From Actinobaculum sp. 313 (lineage in GTDB: Bacteria > Actinomycetota > Actinomycetes > Actinomycetales > Actinomycetaceae), in contig NZ_CP029033.1 of the NCBI RefSeq assembly GCF_003073475.1, positions 558,001 through 622,000 on the forward strand: DNA of 64,000 nt. Reading direction: 5' to 3'. Of this stretch, positions 8,438 to 18,367 are shown in pieces; position 1 is the stretch's first letter; each line of letters begins with the position of its first letter. The notes beneath the pieces were generated by a model, which worked only from the letters and a program-made list of their open reading frames with translations, ran no database searches and was not told the origin of the DNA. The position numbers and the translations under genes are program-made.

Positions 8438-9766
8438 TTGGGGCGTCATAGTGGGGCTGCAGAGGCAGACATCCAGCGGCTTGAGGCGCTGCTGGCACAA
8501 GAACCGGCCGAAGGGTCGCGGCGCGCGGCAAGGCGGGCCGAACGTCTAGCGCAGAAACAGCTGGTAACCGGGGGTGTAGTGAACGACGCATCGTCGGTCA
8601 CTACAGGCGCGGCTGCCACGCAGGAGCCTGTGACCGATGCGCAAGAGGCAGCAGCGAATGACGAGTCGGCGTTGGCAGCGGATGCCGCAGTCGTTGTGGA
8701 AGAAGCTACCGCAACGGTTGAGGAGCCTGCGGCGGACAGTGTTACGGAGACGCTTGAAGATGAGGCGGATGCGCGCGACACTGCGGAAATCCCCGTTGTC
8801 ACCGCAGCACCTCGTAAGTTCCACCTCTTTGCGCGTTCGCGCGCGGCCGTAGTGGCGGTTGTCGCCGCTGCCGCCGGTGTGGGGGCCGTTGGTGCATCAG
8901 ATGGCAGTTTGCCGGCGTCGGCCGATACCCTGCACTCCAGCCGGGCGTCGATGGCGTCGTTGAGTGCGCCGTCGACGAGTAAGGCAAGCGACGTGACCTT
9001 CACCGTGCACGTGGATGGTGGCGAGCGGGAAGTCACCACCAGCCAACCCACACTCGGCGGAGCATTGGCCGAGGCGAATATCGCGGTCGATGCGGACGAT
9101 CAGGTATCGCAGCCCTTGACCGATCCGGTCGCGGATGGGGCTGAGGTGACGATCAACCGAGTGGAGACAAAGACGATCTCCGAGGATGAGGTTGATAAGT
9201 ACCAGTCTTCAGAGGTTGAGGATGCCACTCTCGCCTCTGGCAGCACCGAGGTTGAGTCCGAAGGTGTCGACGGTGTTACGTCGAATACATACGAAGTGAC
9301 CTACATTGATGGTGAAGAAGTGAACCGGACGCTCATCCTTTCGGTGAAGAAGACCGAGCGGGTTGACGAGGTTGTCCGGGTTGGTTCTGGAGATACCACT
9401 GCCGCCAGCAGCACGGACGCGAGTGCGAGCTCCAGTAGTACAAGTTCCGCTTCCATCGCTCCGGCGGGTGAAGCACAGCAGATTGCCTACAACATGATGA
9501 GCTCTTACGGCTGGGGCGATGGCGAATTCTCCTGCCTCGTTTCGCTGTGGAACAGGGAGTCCAACTGGAATGTGACGGCGAGTAATCCGTATTCCAGTGC
9601 CTACGGTATTCCGCAGGCACTGCCCGGTTCCAAGATGGCCTCGGCCGGTTCCGATTGGCAAACCAACGCCGCAACACAGATCAAGTGGGGACTCGGTTAC
9701 ATTTCCGGGCGCTACGGGACGCCATGCGCTGCCTGGTCGCATTCGCAGAGCACCGGCTGGTACTAG
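8438..9766 (+). CDS. Resuscitation-promoting-factor-like cell-wall protein (DUF348, G5, lysozyme-like)
   Basis: A 442-residue predicted cell-wall muralytic protein. TTG start 8438 has AGGAGG seven bases upstream. A long Ala/Glu-rich cytosolic N-terminus (about 1-130) precedes a membrane segment (AVVAVVAAAAGVGAVGA, about 137-153). Next come a DUF348-like domain (FTVHVDGGEREVTT, about 188-235), a G5-like domain (KTISEDEVDKYQ to LILSVKKTERVDEVV, about 248-320), a Ser/Thr linker and a C-terminal lysozyme-like module from EAQQIAYNMM to the end. In that module WNRESNWNV contains the expected catalytic Glu, and AYGIPQALPGSKMASAG is typical of the family. This order matches RpfB-type factors. It precedes rsmA and ispE, a common actinobacterial order. 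Confidence 0.85.
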   Translation: MGRHSGAAEADIQRLEALLAQEPAEGSRRAARRAERLAQKQLVTGGVVNDASSVTTGAAATQEPVTDAQEAAANDESALAADAAVVVEEATATVEEPAADSVTETLEDEADARDTAEIPVVTAAPRKFHLFARSRAAVVAVVAAAAGVGAVGASDGSLPASADTLHSSRASMASLSAPSTSKASDVTFTVHVDGGEREVTTSQPTLGGALAEANIAVDADDQVSQPLTDPVADGAEVTINRVETKTISEDEVDKYQSSEVEDATLASGSTEVESEGVDGVTSNTYEVTYIDGEEVNRTLILSVKKTERVDEVVRVGSGDTTAASSTDASASSSSTSSASIAPAGEAQQIAYNMMSSYGWGDGEFSCLVSLWNRESNWNVTASNPYSSAYGIPQALPGSKMASAGSDWQTNAATQIKWGLGYISGRYGTPCAAWSHSQSTGWY

Positions 9767-9788
9767 ATCGGCGCCCTGATCACTTACG

Positions 9789-10763
9789 ATGACATTCTTG
9801 GATGCCGCCGGTCAGGCATCGGAAGCGGCACAGTTGCTCGGTCCTGCCGACATTCGCGCATTGGCTCGGGAATTGGGTATTCGGCCGACGAAGACGCTGG
9901 GCCAGAATTTCGTGCACGACGCCGGCACCGTTCGGCGTATTGCGCGTGATGCCGACATCGGCCCGTGCGATAGAGTTCTTGAGATCGGACCAGGCCTCGG
10001 ATCCTTGACACTCGCGCTGCTGGAAACGGGTGCTTGTGTTTCCGCAGTGGAGATCGATCCGCTATTGGCAGCCGTTCTACCGGCAACGGTAAAGGCGCGA
10101 ATGCCGCAAGCTTCCGGGCGTTTCGCATTAGCGCAGTGCGATGCCCTCACCATCGACGGCGTCGCTGATCTTGCCGTTCCTCCGCTGGCTGGCGCGGCAC
10201 CATATGTGCCGGAGCATCTTGTTGCCAACCTTCCGTACAACGTGGCTGTTCCGGTGCTATTGACCTTGTTGGAGGTGCTTCCTAGCCTGAAGACCGCGCT
10301 TGTCATGGTGCAATCCGAGGTCGCTGATCGCTTGGCGGCGGAACCGGGCTCGCGCACCTACGGGGCTCCTTCCGTGAAATTGGCGTGGTATGGACAGGCG
10401 CGGCGTGGCGCGAAGATCGGCCGTTCCGTCTTTTGGCCGGTCCCCAACGTTGACTCGGCGCTGGTGAGTTTCAGGCGTAACGCCTCGCCGCGGGATGCCT
10501 CGCCGCAGGATGCGGCGCAACGCGCATCCAACATTTCGCGCGAGGAGGTATTCGCCGTCGTCGATCATGCCTTCGCGCAGAGAAGAAAGACCTTGCGCGC
10601 CGCACTGGCCGAATGGGCAGGAAGTCCAAGCAGTGCCGAACAGATTCTCCGCCGGGCCGGCCTCGATCCCGGGGTGCGTGGTGAGCGTCTGAGTGTCAAT
10701 GAGTTCATTGCCATAGCGACGGCGGCCCGTTTGATCACAGAATCTGAGGGTGGGCTGGACTAG
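9789..10763 (+). CDS. rsmA: 16S rRNA adenine-N6,N6-dimethyltransferase RsmA
   Basis: Dimethylates the two adjacent adenines in the 3' terminal hairpin of 16S rRNA during 30S assembly, using S-adenosylmethionine. In the 324-residue protein TLGQNFVHD leads into the Rossmann fold. The SAM loop is [11 protein letters not shown], the acidic ribose-binding strand is VEIDP, and the catalytic motif is NLPYNVA. The C-terminal helical domain includes [11 protein letters not shown] and [11 protein letters not shown]. No strong ribosome site is visible before ATG 9789, 22 bp after the Rpf-like gene, so coupling is possible. Confidence 0.95.
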   Translation: MTFLDAAGQASEAAQLLGPADIRALARELGIRPTKTLGQNFVHDAGTVRRIARDADIGPCDRVLEIGPGLGSLTLALLETGACVSAVEIDPLLAAVLPATVKARMPQASGRFALAQCDALTIDGVADLAVPPLAGAAPYVPEHLVANLPYNVAVPVLLTLLEVLPSLKTALVMVQSEVADRLAAEPGSRTYGAPSVKLAWYGQARRGAKIGRSVFWPVPNVDSALVSFRRNASPRDASPQDAAQRASNISREEVFAVVDHAFAQRRKTLRAALAEWAGSPSSAEQILRRAGLDPGVRGERLSVNEFIAIATAARLITESEGGLD

Positions 10764-10825
10764 GCTTAGACGAGGAGCCCTTCCACCGGGGACCCGCTCC
10801 ATGGCCCGCGAAACGAGGAACGTAG

Positions 10826-11845
10826 ATGGATCAGGCGATGCACCAGCTCTGGCTGCGGGCTGAGCGTCGGATCGATCTGGCCATTGCGGGTATGGCTGCC
10901 TGCGGACTGTGGGCGCTGCTGTTGCTGACAATTGTGATACTTACTGGGGTGCACTGGACGTCCCAGTATTCCGTAGCACTAATAGCCGGATTCCCGGTGG
11001 CGCTGGTGTTGTGCGGTCCGCTGCGTGCCGGGCTACGTGTGGCGCGGGCGATCGAAGAGCGAGATCTCGACGAAGTGGAGCGTTGGCGCGAAACGCGTTT
11101 GCCCCCGGCTTCTCCGGACCTCCTCATGGCGCGCATGCGCCGCGTTCACTTCCCGTTACTGGGCGTTGTGGCGGGGTTCGCCGTAGTGATCGGCATGCTG
11201 GGCTATTACGGTATGACTCACCCGGAGCATTCCGCCATGCGGCTCTACGCACTGGGCATTATGCTGACGGCGCTGGGAGTGGCACTATGCGCATTGATTC
11301 TCATGACGGTGGCGCGGCTTAGCTCGCGTGTGGTTTTGGCGCTGCTGACCGCAGTGAGCTGGCTGGTTCCGGTGGGTCTAGGCACGGGCGCGTGGGCTCT
11401 GATCAGCGGCAGAGTGGAAATCGCGGATTCTGCCGGTGGCACCAGCACCACGGCCATTGTGTATGTCATTTTCGGCGTGATTCTGTTCTTGATCGCAATC
11501 ACGCTCAGCGGGCTGTGGGTGGTGTGGCTGGGGCGTGCCCTACGCGGATTGGGCTTGGAACTGAATCTCGATGCGCGTACCGTCCCCGCCATTACTGATG
11601 AGAGTGCACTAGCCTTCAGTGAGCCCGAATTCGACGAGACCGACGTTCGTATTGTGCGTGACGCCTTGGCGGTGTCACTGCGCGACAGGGCAGCCGGAGT
11701 AGTGGTGGCACTGGCCAGCGTGGGGATTATATTGCTAGGGGCGGTCGGCCAGTCGGGAACGCCGATCCATGGTGTTGTGGGCGGAATACTGGTGATCGCC
11801 TTCGTGTACTACATGGCGCGTATGCGCGGGCCAGCTGGAGGCTAA
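10826..11845 (+). CDS. Multi-pass membrane protein, function unknown
   Basis: A 339-residue protein with about eight predicted membrane segments (roughly 18-40, 47-68, 111-130, 140-162, 166-186, 205-230, 280-298 and 305-322) and a charged cytosolic loop near residues 70-105. ATG 10826 is preceded by GAGGAACGTAG. It sits between rsmA and ispE on the same strand, so it may share their transcript. I do not recognise the family and see no catalytic motif. Confidence 0.7.
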   Translation: MDQAMHQLWLRAERRIDLAIAGMAACGLWALLLLTIVILTGVHWTSQYSVALIAGFPVALVLCGPLRAGLRVARAIEERDLDEVERWRETRLPPASPDLLMARMRRVHFPLLGVVAGFAVVIGMLGYYGMTHPEHSAMRLYALGIMLTALGVALCALILMTVARLSSRVVLALLTAVSWLVPVGLGTGAWALISGRVEIADSAGGTSTTAIVYVIFGVILFLIAITLSGLWVVWLGRALRGLGLELNLDARTVPAITDESALAFSEPEFDETDVRIVRDALAVSLRDRAAGVVVALASVGIILLGAVGQSGTPIHGVVGGILVIAFVYYMARMRGPAGG

Positions 11846-12002
11846 GAGCGTATGCGCGGCTTTCGATGTTCTTCGCGAGCGGCGCGAGCACATGGCACGA
11901 GAGTTCACTCCTGCTCGAAAGATGGGAGCAGAAGCAGAGCGGCGGCCTCTGGATAGTCGCGGTATTGTCGGCCTACTCTCCCTTCCCGGTAGACTATCCG
12001 CC

Positions 12003-12947
12003 GTGCATACAGTTCTCGCATCTGCGCCGGCAAAGGTGAATCTCGCACTGCGCGTCGGGCCGCCGCGTCTGGATGGCTTTCATCCCCTCGACACCGTTTT
12101 CGAGGCTCTTGACCTCTTCGACGACGTCCGCGCCACCGCGCTGCCCGATTCGGATTCAGTGGCGCAGGCCGGCTCGGGCAACAGGTCCGTCCGTTTACGT
12201 TACGAGGGCGACGACGGCGGTGCTCCCACCGGCGATACGAACCTGGCCGTTCGGGCGGCACAGCTGCTGCGCGAACGCTACGGCATTGCCGACGGCGTCG
12301 AACTGACCCTGACCAAGCGCATTCCGGTGGCGGCCGGGCTGGCGGGTGGGTCCGCCGACGCGGCTGCCACGCTGGTGGCATGCAACGAACTATGGGGCCT
12401 GGGGCTCGACGCGCCGACTCTGCGGGAACTGGGCGCCGAACTCGGATCTGATGTGCCCTTCTGCCTGTTGGGAGGCGTCGCCCATGCCACCGGCCGTGGT
12501 GAAGAACTGCGGGTGCTGCGCCCGGGCACCATGCACTCCTGGATTCTCCTGGTTTCGCCACATGGTCTGAGCACGCCGGATGTCTTCCGTGAATTCGACG
12601 CCATCATGGGATATCGGCCCGTGCCCGAGTCTCTGGTGCCGGAGACAGAGGAATTGCAGGGCACGGTTGGCACAGCCGATCTGCGGCGCATGGCGCCGCT
12701 TATGGTCAACGATCTGCAGGAGGCGGCCTTCTCGCTGTATCCGACTCTGCGGAGCATCATTCGGAAGGCGAACTCCTACGGCGTGGCAGCGCTCGTCTCC
12801 GGGTCGGGCCCAACGGTTGCCGTTCTGGCAGAGGATGCAACGACCGCCGACGCGCTTGCGGGACGCCTCGCCCGGGATTTCCCCGAATTGACTGCACTTC
12901 GGGCGGACGGGCCCGCCGGCGGCGCGCATATCCGGGACGCCTTCTGA
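12003..12947 (+). CDS. ispE: 4-diphosphocytidyl-2-C-methyl-D-erythritol kinase IspE
   Basis: Phosphorylates CDP-methylerythritol in the MEP isoprenoid pathway. GHMP-kinase features are visible: ASAPAKVNLALRV at the start, the ATP-binding loop IPVAAGLAGGSADAAATL and the C-terminal GSGPTVAVL. From GTG 12003 the protein has 314 residues, close to the family length. An in-frame ATG at 11892 would add 37 residues (EFTPARKMGAEAERR and so on) that are not typical of IspE. Neither start has a strong ribosome site. The stop overlaps the next start by 1 nt (TGATG), so it is coupled to the ABC-F gene. Confidence 0.92.
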   Translation: MHTVLASAPAKVNLALRVGPPRLDGFHPLDTVFEALDLFDDVRATALPDSDSVAQAGSGNRSVRLRYEGDDGGAPTGDTNLAVRAAQLLRERYGIADGVELTLTKRIPVAAGLAGGSADAAATLVACNELWGLGLDAPTLRELGAELGSDVPFCLLGGVAHATGRGEELRVLRPGTMHSWILLVSPHGLSTPDVFREFDAIMGYRPVPESLVPETEELQGTVGTADLRRMAPLMVNDLQEAAFSLYPTLRSIIRKANSYGVAALVSGSGPTVAVLAEDATTADALAGRLARDFPELTALRADGPAGGAHIRDAF

Positions 12948-14818
12948 TGGCTCATTTATTGGCCGCCGACCGGATCGGTATTACCCGCGGGCACCGTCCC
13001 ATTCTCGCTGATGTCTCTGTGAGCCTTGCGGATGGTTCACGCGTCGGCGTCGTCGGTGCAAATGGCGGCGGGAAAACTACCCTACTGCGGATGCTCGCCG
13101 GAACCCTCGCACCGGATACGGGGCGGGTTACGCGCACGAATGGTTCCCGGATCGCCTATCTCATGCAGGCCGACTCATTTGCCGAAGGCTCCACGGCGTA
13201 CGAGGTCATCCACTCCACGGCCGCAGTGCACGAGTGGGCGAGCGACGCGCATATCAGGCGCCTGCACGCCGGTCTACTGCCTGATATCGCGCTGGATAGC
13301 AAGGTTGACGAGCTTTCGGGTGGGCAGCGCCGCCGCGTCGCCCTGGCCGCAACGCTGTGCCAGAACGCCTCCATCGTCATGCTGGACGAGCCGACCAACC
13401 ATCTGGACATTGACGGTATTACGTTCCTGGCGGACTATCTCAACGAGCGTTTCGGAGGCGCACGTGTACGCGGTGCGTTGATTGTGGTCACTCACGACCG
13501 GTGGTTCCTGGACGCGGTGTGTACGCGACTATGGGATGTAGTGCCCGGTGTGGATGAGCGGGGCGGCACGGCGCCCCAGGCCGGCCGTGTCGAAACGTAT
13601 GAGGGCGGGTATGCCGCCTATATCTTGCAGCGGGCAGAGCGAGAGCGGCAGGCGGCGGTTGCGGCGGCGAAACGTAACAATATCCTGCGCAAGGAACTGG
13701 CCTGGCTGCGTCGGGGAGCTCCCGCCCGTACATCGAAGCCGCGGTTCCGCATCGAAGCGGCGGAGGCACTCATCGCCGACGAACCGGCTCCCCGCGACAC
13801 GGTGGAACTGACCCGTATGGCAACGGCTCGCTTGGGCAAGGACGTTATCGATCTCGAGGATGTTTCCTTCGCCTACCCCGGCGGCGAGTATGTGTTGCAC
13901 AATGTCACGCTTCGCCTCGCGCCTGGGCAGCGCATCGGCATTCTCGGTCCGAACGGTGCGGGAAAGTCGTCGCTGCTCAGTCTGATCTCCGGGAAGCTTC
14001 AAGCCACGGCCGGTCGAGTGACAACCGGGAAGACCGTGCGGCAGGCGGCACTGACGCAAGAAACGCGGGAATTGGACGAGGTCGCAGATTTGCGCGTGGT
14101 GGAGGCTGCAAGCGAGGTCGCCACGAGGGTTACGGTGGGAAAGAAGGAATTGACCGCGAGTCAGCTGGTGGAACGGCTTGGTTTTACGCGCCAGCGCGCC
14201 TGGACCGCGGTAGCTGACCTTTCTGGTGGTGAACGACGGCGGCTGCAACTACTCCGCTTGCTGATGGCGGAGCCGAATGTGCTGTTATTGGATGAACCGA
14301 CCAACGATCTGGACACCGACACCTTGGCGGCGGTGGAAGACCTGCTCGACTCGTGGCCGGGCACACTGGTCGTCGTCTCGCATGACCGCTACCTGCTGGA
14401 GCGCCTCACCGACCAGCAATATGCGGTACTGGGCTCCGGGGTGCGGCATCTACCCGGCGGCGTGGATGAGTACCTGCGCCTGCGGGAGAATGCGGCGGTA
14501 CGGGCAGCCGGTGTACAGGCGGCACCCGCAGAGAGGCCTGCCGAGCAGAAGACCACGCGAGCCGCAGAAAATGATGGTGGTAGTGCCACGCCACTTTCCG
14601 GTGCGCAGGAACATGCCCTGCGCAAGGAACTTCATGCCGTAGAGCGAAAAATGGACAGGGCTGCTCGCACGGTCGAGGCGATTCACGAGCGGATGGCAGC
14701 GCACGATCCGAGCGATTTCGAGGGCTTGCGCGCTCTGGATGATGAACTGCGCGAGGTGCAGGCCGCTAATGAGCAACTCGAACAGCGCTGGTTCGAGATC
14801 TCAGAACAGCTTGAATAA
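12947..14818 (+). CDS. ABC-F family ATPase (ribosome-associated type)
   Basis: A 623-residue protein with two ATP-binding cassettes and no membrane domain, as in ABC-F proteins acting on the ribosome. Cassette 1 has Walker A GANGGGKTT near residue 36-44, signature LSGGQRRRVALA, Walker B IVMLDEPTNHLD. Cassette 2 has GPNGAGKSS near 340, signature LSGGERRRLQLL, Walker B VLLLDEPTNDLD. The linker between cassettes is helical and basic. The last 75 residues (RKELHAVERKMDRAARTVE and following) look like a coiled coil, as in Uup/EttA-type members. Resistance versus housekeeping function cannot be told from sequence alone; the ispE-coupled location favours housekeeping. Confidence 0.9.
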   Translation: MAHLLAADRIGITRGHRPILADVSVSLADGSRVGVVGANGGGKTTLLRMLAGTLAPDTGRVTRTNGSRIAYLMQADSFAEGSTAYEVIHSTAAVHEWASDAHIRRLHAGLLPDIALDSKVDELSGGQRRRVALAATLCQNASIVMLDEPTNHLDIDGITFLADYLNERFGGARVRGALIVVTHDRWFLDAVCTRLWDVVPGVDERGGTAPQAGRVETYEGGYAAYILQRAERERQAAVAAAKRNNILRKELAWLRRGAPARTSKPRFRIEAAEALIADEPAPRDTVELTRMATARLGKDVIDLEDVSFAYPGGEYVLHNVTLRLAPGQRIGILGPNGAGKSSLLSLISGKLQATAGRVTTGKTVRQAALTQETRELDEVADLRVVEAASEVATRVTVGKKELTASQLVERLGFTRQRAWTAVADLSGGERRRLQLLRLLMAEPNVLLLDEPTNDLDTDTLAAVEDLLDSWPGTLVVVSHDRYLLERLTDQQYAVLGSGVRHLPGGVDEYLRLRENAAVRAAGVQAAPAERPAEQKTTRAAENDGGSATPLSGAQEHALRKELHAVERKMDRAARTVEAIHERMAAHDPSDFEGLRALDDELREVQAANEQLEQRWFEISEQLE

Positions 14819-14901
14819 CCGATGTAATACGGATTGGAGACAGGCGCAACTCGCCTAGAGGATGCAGGTTCTTTTCGGATCCGCCGATTTCGTCCCTTTT
14901 C

Positions 14902-15897
14902 TCAGGCGCTCTTAGCGACCGAGTCATCCTCCAGCAGGCAGCGAGCGGTTGCTACGTCGGTAACGAGGTGGGTGGCCAAACCGCCGATCAGCGCACTGTG
15001 AAGGGCCGCGACCTTTGCCGGGCCGTGCGCGATAACGAGGCGCGTCGGGATCTGGGTCATCTGTGGGAGCGTTAGCCCGACAACGCGCTTCTCCAAGGTG
15101 GAGGCAACGGTATGCCCGTCCGCGTCGAAGAAGCGTGCCGATGTGTCGCCGACGGCACCCGCGCGTTCCAACTGTCGGCGTTCTGTGGCGGTAATGGCGT
15201 GAGCTAGCGGGCTTTCCGTCCAGTCAAGGCCACCAACGCCCGTGATAAGAGTGTCCGCGCTTGCCGCCCGGCGAAGCGCTTCGGCCACTCCGGGGCTTTC
15301 GCGCAGGCTGCGGGCGACGGTAGGTGTTTCGGCAAGCAGCGGTGCCAGCAGGTGATAGCAGTGGCCACCGGTGACGGAGGCCAGATGAGCGGTGAGCTCT
15401 TCCGGGTTCAGCCCTTCGGCGGCTCCTGACCACCCGCCCGCCAGCGGAACGAATAGTGCATGCCTGCGGCCGAGTGGAGCGAGCTCCCGAATCGCGGCGC
15501 CGAGAGTGCGGGAAAGACCGACGGCCACCGTTGATGCCTGGTCAAGAGCGAAATACAGTGTTTGTGCGCCCGCGCCTGCCATTTCAGCCGCAGTACGCTG
15601 TGGATCATCGAATGTGGGGGCAAGGCGAACCTGTTCCAAGCCGTATCGCGCCGCCAAGCGTGCCGCCAACTCGGCGAAGTGCGGGCCGTCGTCGCCGTGA
15701 ATACGGATCTCGACGATTCCGCGTTGGCGCGCCTCTGCCAATAGGCGCGTCACCCGTACGCGTGAAAGCCCAAATGCCTGTGCTATCTCACGCTGCGTCA
15801 TATTTCGCTCGTAATAGAGGCGAGCGATTTCTACCAGGTGCCGTGAGGATAACCCATCTGATAGTCGGATAGGTTTGCTCTGGTCGACGTCGCTCAT
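14902..15897 (-). CDS. SorC/DeoR-type sugar-binding transcriptional regulator
   Basis: A 331-residue regulator. An N-terminal helix-turn-helix (RNMTQREIAQAFGLSRVRVTRLL, residues about 32-55) is followed by the SorC effector domain, with EIRIHGDD, VAVGLSRTL and the phosphosugar-type GVGGLD. It is divergent from the kinase/aldolase/dehydrogenase operon and probably controls it from the repeats at 15922-15963. SorC-family proteins usually bind a phosphorylated sugar made by the pathway. The ligand is unknown. Confidence 0.9.
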   Translation of the reverse strand: MSDVDQSKPIRLSDGLSSRHLVEIARLYYERNMTQREIAQAFGLSRVRVTRLLAEARQRGIVEIRIHGDDGPHFAELAARLAARYGLEQVRLAPTFDDPQRTAAEMAGAGAQTLYFALDQASTVAVGLSRTLGAAIRELAPLGRRHALFVPLAGGWSGAAEGLNPEELTAHLASVTGGHCYHLLAPLLAETPTVARSLRESPGVAEALRRAASADTLITGVGGLDWTESPLAHAITATERRQLERAGAVGDTSARFFDADGHTVASTLEKRVVGLTLPQMTQIPTRLVIAHGPAKVAALHSALIGGLATHLVTDVATARCLLEDDSVAKSA

Positions 15898-15921
15898 AAG
15901 ACAAGACTAGCTGCAACAGCA

Positions 15922-15963
15922 TGAACGCGTATGAACCGTTGTGCAATCCTAGTGAACCGTTGT
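15922..15963 (+). promoter_or_regulatory. TGAACCGTTGT direct repeats, likely SorC-type operator
   Basis: TGAACCGTTGT occurs at 15932-15942 and again at 15953-15963, 21 bp (two helical turns) apart. A partial copy, TGAACGCGT, lies at 15922-15930. The repeats fill the gap between the divergent regulator and kinase genes, where a tetrameric SorC regulator would be expected to bind. Confidence 0.65.
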
Positions 15964-15999
15964 ACGCTTGCTGTGCAATACCGTTCGAAGGAGATCGGC

Positions 16000-17703
16000 A
16001 TGGAAGAAAAACAGAACCGATACGTCATCGGAGTAGATGGCGGGACGACGGCGGTCAAAGCCGTCGCTTTTGATATGACCGGAGGCGTTGCCGCGGTGCA
16101 CTCGGAGCGGGTTCCGGTTGAGTACGGCGAACGCGGTCAAGCCGAGCAGGATATGGAAAGCATATGGCAGGCTGTGGCCGCGTGTCTGCGCCAGGTTGTT
16201 GCCGAGTTGGGCGACGGGGTGGAAATCCTGGCGGTGGGATTAACCGGACAGGGCGATGGCCTGTGGCTGCTAGAGGGTGACGGACACCCGGTTCGCAAGG
16301 CAGCGATATGGCTGGATGGTCGAGCCGCTGAGAGAGTGGAGGAATGGAACCGCAGCGGTAAGGCCGAAGCCGTTCTGAATACGACGCAGACGACGACGTT
16401 TCCCGGACTGGCGCCGGTTCTGCTGGAGGAGCTGCGGGAGGCCGAGCCGGACGCAATTGCACGGGCGGCCACCCTGCTGTACTGCAAGGATTGGTTGCGC
16501 TACCGGCTCACCGGTGAACTCTCCACGGATTTCACCGAGGCCTCGCGGAACTTCCTCGATGTGCGCACCGCAGCGGGATACTCCGCGGAATTGGCGAGAG
16601 CACTCGGCATGGAGGAGGCCATCGGCTTGCTTCCGCCCGTGCGGCGGGCGGATGCACTCGGTGGCCGAGTAAGCGCTGATGCCGCGGCCGAGACCGGCTT
16701 ACCTGTGGGTACCCCGGTAGGAATGGGAATGATTGATGTTGCCGTCACGGGAAATGGTCTGGGTGCCATTAACAATGGCGATGGATGGCTGATCCTGGGC
16801 ACTACGGGATTTGTTGGCGTGTTGCGGGCGGATGCGACGGCGCGCAGTTCGGAGAACTCCATGGTGCTCGCCACCGGACGCGGCACGCAGGTTCTTGAAT
16901 TCTTCGCTCCCATGACGGGTACGCCAAACCTGGAGTGGATTCGCAGCACCTTGGGGTTGGAAGAACTGACCTGGGGTGAGATAGAGAGCATGGCGCGCAC
17001 CGTGGCTCCGGGAAGTCAGGGTGTGATCTACTTGCCCTACGCCTCGCCTGGTGGTGAGAGGGCGCCCTTCCAGGACACCGCGGCCTCGGCGTCGTGGATG
17101 GGAATGTCCATCACTACTAATCCGGCGGAGATCCTGCGCAGCGTGTACGAGGGCGTCGCCTTCTCGCTGTTGGAATGCGTTGACGTTCTGCAATTGACGG
17201 GAGAGCTGGTGGTCTCCGGGGGAGGATTCCGCTCCGATCTCATGTGCGAGATTCTTGCCGATGCCTCGGGGCAGAGTGTACTGCGCCAGGACGCTCCGGA
17301 GGCGGGCGCGCGGGGAGCCGCCGTGCTGGCACTGGTGAGCGCGGGTGTGGCAGTGGATGTGAAAGCCGCTGCGGAGATGCTTGCTACCTCGTTGAGTCGC
17401 TTCGAACCGGATAGCACGCGCCGCCAGCGCTACCGCGCCGTGCACGAGGTCTACCTACGCGCCCGAGAGGCAATCCGGCCGGTGTGGCCGCAGATGCGCG
17501 CGTTGCGCGCCGACGGCACCGCGTCGGGCGATGATGCGACGGGGAACACCAGGGCTACAGCGGGTGCAACAGAGGCGGAAACTGCGCCCGAAACTGGGGC
17601 GTCACCGGACGCCACCTCAGCAACGGAGACGTCCCTGCCAGCGGCCGATGCGGCACCAACAGGCAGGCAGTCGCCGTCGGACAAAGGCATGGAAGGGCAA
17701 TGA
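16000..17703 (+). CDS. FGGY-family carbohydrate kinase
   Basis: A 567-residue sugar kinase. ATG 16000 has GAAGGAGA upstream; an earlier in-frame ATG at 15931 lies inside the operator repeats and is rejected. The N-terminal FGGY signature is GVDGGTTAVKAVAFD; further features are LTGQGDGLWLL, WLDGRA, the catalytic-region GMGMIDVAV and the ATP-site VVSGGGFRSDLMCEI. Family members phosphorylate xylulose, xylitol, fuculose and related sugars. The last 65-70 residues are an unusual Ala/Thr/Glu-rich tail with no FGGY similarity. The stop overlaps the aldolase start by 4 nt. The substrate is unknown. Confidence 0.9.
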   Translation: MEEKQNRYVIGVDGGTTAVKAVAFDMTGGVAAVHSERVPVEYGERGQAEQDMESIWQAVAACLRQVVAELGDGVEILAVGLTGQGDGLWLLEGDGHPVRKAAIWLDGRAAERVEEWNRSGKAEAVLNTTQTTTFPGLAPVLLEELREAEPDAIARAATLLYCKDWLRYRLTGELSTDFTEASRNFLDVRTAAGYSAELARALGMEEAIGLLPPVRRADALGGRVSADAAAETGLPVGTPVGMGMIDVAVTGNGLGAINNGDGWLILGTTGFVGVLRADATARSSENSMVLATGRGTQVLEFFAPMTGTPNLEWIRSTLGLEELTWGEIESMARTVAPGSQGVIYLPYASPGGERAPFQDTAASASWMGMSITTNPAEILRSVYEGVAFSLLECVDVLQLTGELVVSGGGFRSDLMCEILADASGQSVLRQDAPEAGARGAAVLALVSAGVAVDVKAAAEMLATSLSRFEPDSTRRQRYRAVHEVYLRAREAIRPVWPQMRALRADGTASGDDATGNTRATAGATEAETAPETGASPDATSATETSLPAADAAPTGRQSPSDKGMEGQ

Positions 17704-18347
17704 TGATGAACGAAGCACTGGAGAAAGAGATAAGAGAGCGTGTGGCCGAGCTCATTGAGGTGGGCCGCGATATCGTTGCCAAAGGCTTAGCGCTAGCCAG
17801 CGGTGGAAATCTATCTGCCCGAATAGGTGAGGATACCTTCGTTGTTACGGGGAAGGGGACGTGGCTGGACAGGTTGCAGCCCGAGCACTTCACGCTGATG
17901 CGCATGGAGGGCTCGGTTATCAACGGGCCTGTTCCCTCCAGTGAATGGAAACTGCACGCGCGAACATACGAGGCGCGCGCTGACGCGCGAGCCGTGGTGC
18001 ATATGCACCCGCAATACGCCCTGCTATTGACCGCTCTCGGTCACCGCATCCGCTTCATCACCCAAGACCACGCCTTCTATGTGGGAAGCTATGGGTACAC
18101 CCCGTACTACGTCAACGGGTCCGACGAATTGGCGGATACCGCCGCCGAACAGGTAGCCGACGGGTCACACGACGTCGTCGTGCTGGGCAATCACGGGATT
18201 AGCGCACTGGGTGACTCGGTTGAGTCGGCGTTCCGTAAGGCGTTGAACCTAGAAGAGGCCGCGACGATGACGTACCGCGCCCTGCTCCTGGGCGATACGA
18301 CGACGGTATTTCCGCCGGATAAGTTGGCGGAGCTCAAGCATCAATAA
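17700..18347 (+). CDS. Class II aldolase/adducin-family protein
   Basis: A 215-residue zinc-dependent enzyme of the class II aldolase/ribulose-5-phosphate epimerase fold. Visible features are ASGGNLSARIG (phosphate-binding), the acidic residue in EWKLHARTYEAR, the zinc histidines in VVHMHPQYALLL and the third His in LGNHGISALG. Three ATG codons in a row (17700, 17703, 17706) follow GGAAGGG at 17691-17697; the second or third is best spaced. It probably cleaves or epimerises the phosphosugar made by the kinase. L-fuculose-phosphate aldolase and L-ribulose-phosphate epimerase are both possible relatives. Confidence 0.88.
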   Translation: MMMNEALEKEIRERVAELIEVGRDIVAKGLALASGGNLSARIGEDTFVVTGKGTWLDRLQPEHFTLMRMEGSVINGPVPSSEWKLHARTYEARADARAVVHMHPQYALLLTALGHRIRFITQDHAFYVGSYGYTPYYVNGSDELADTAAEQVADGSHDVVVLGNHGISALGDSVESAFRKALNLEEAATMTYRALLLGDTTTVFPPDKLAELKHQ

Positions 18348-18367
18348 GAGCAGCGGAGGAACGAAAA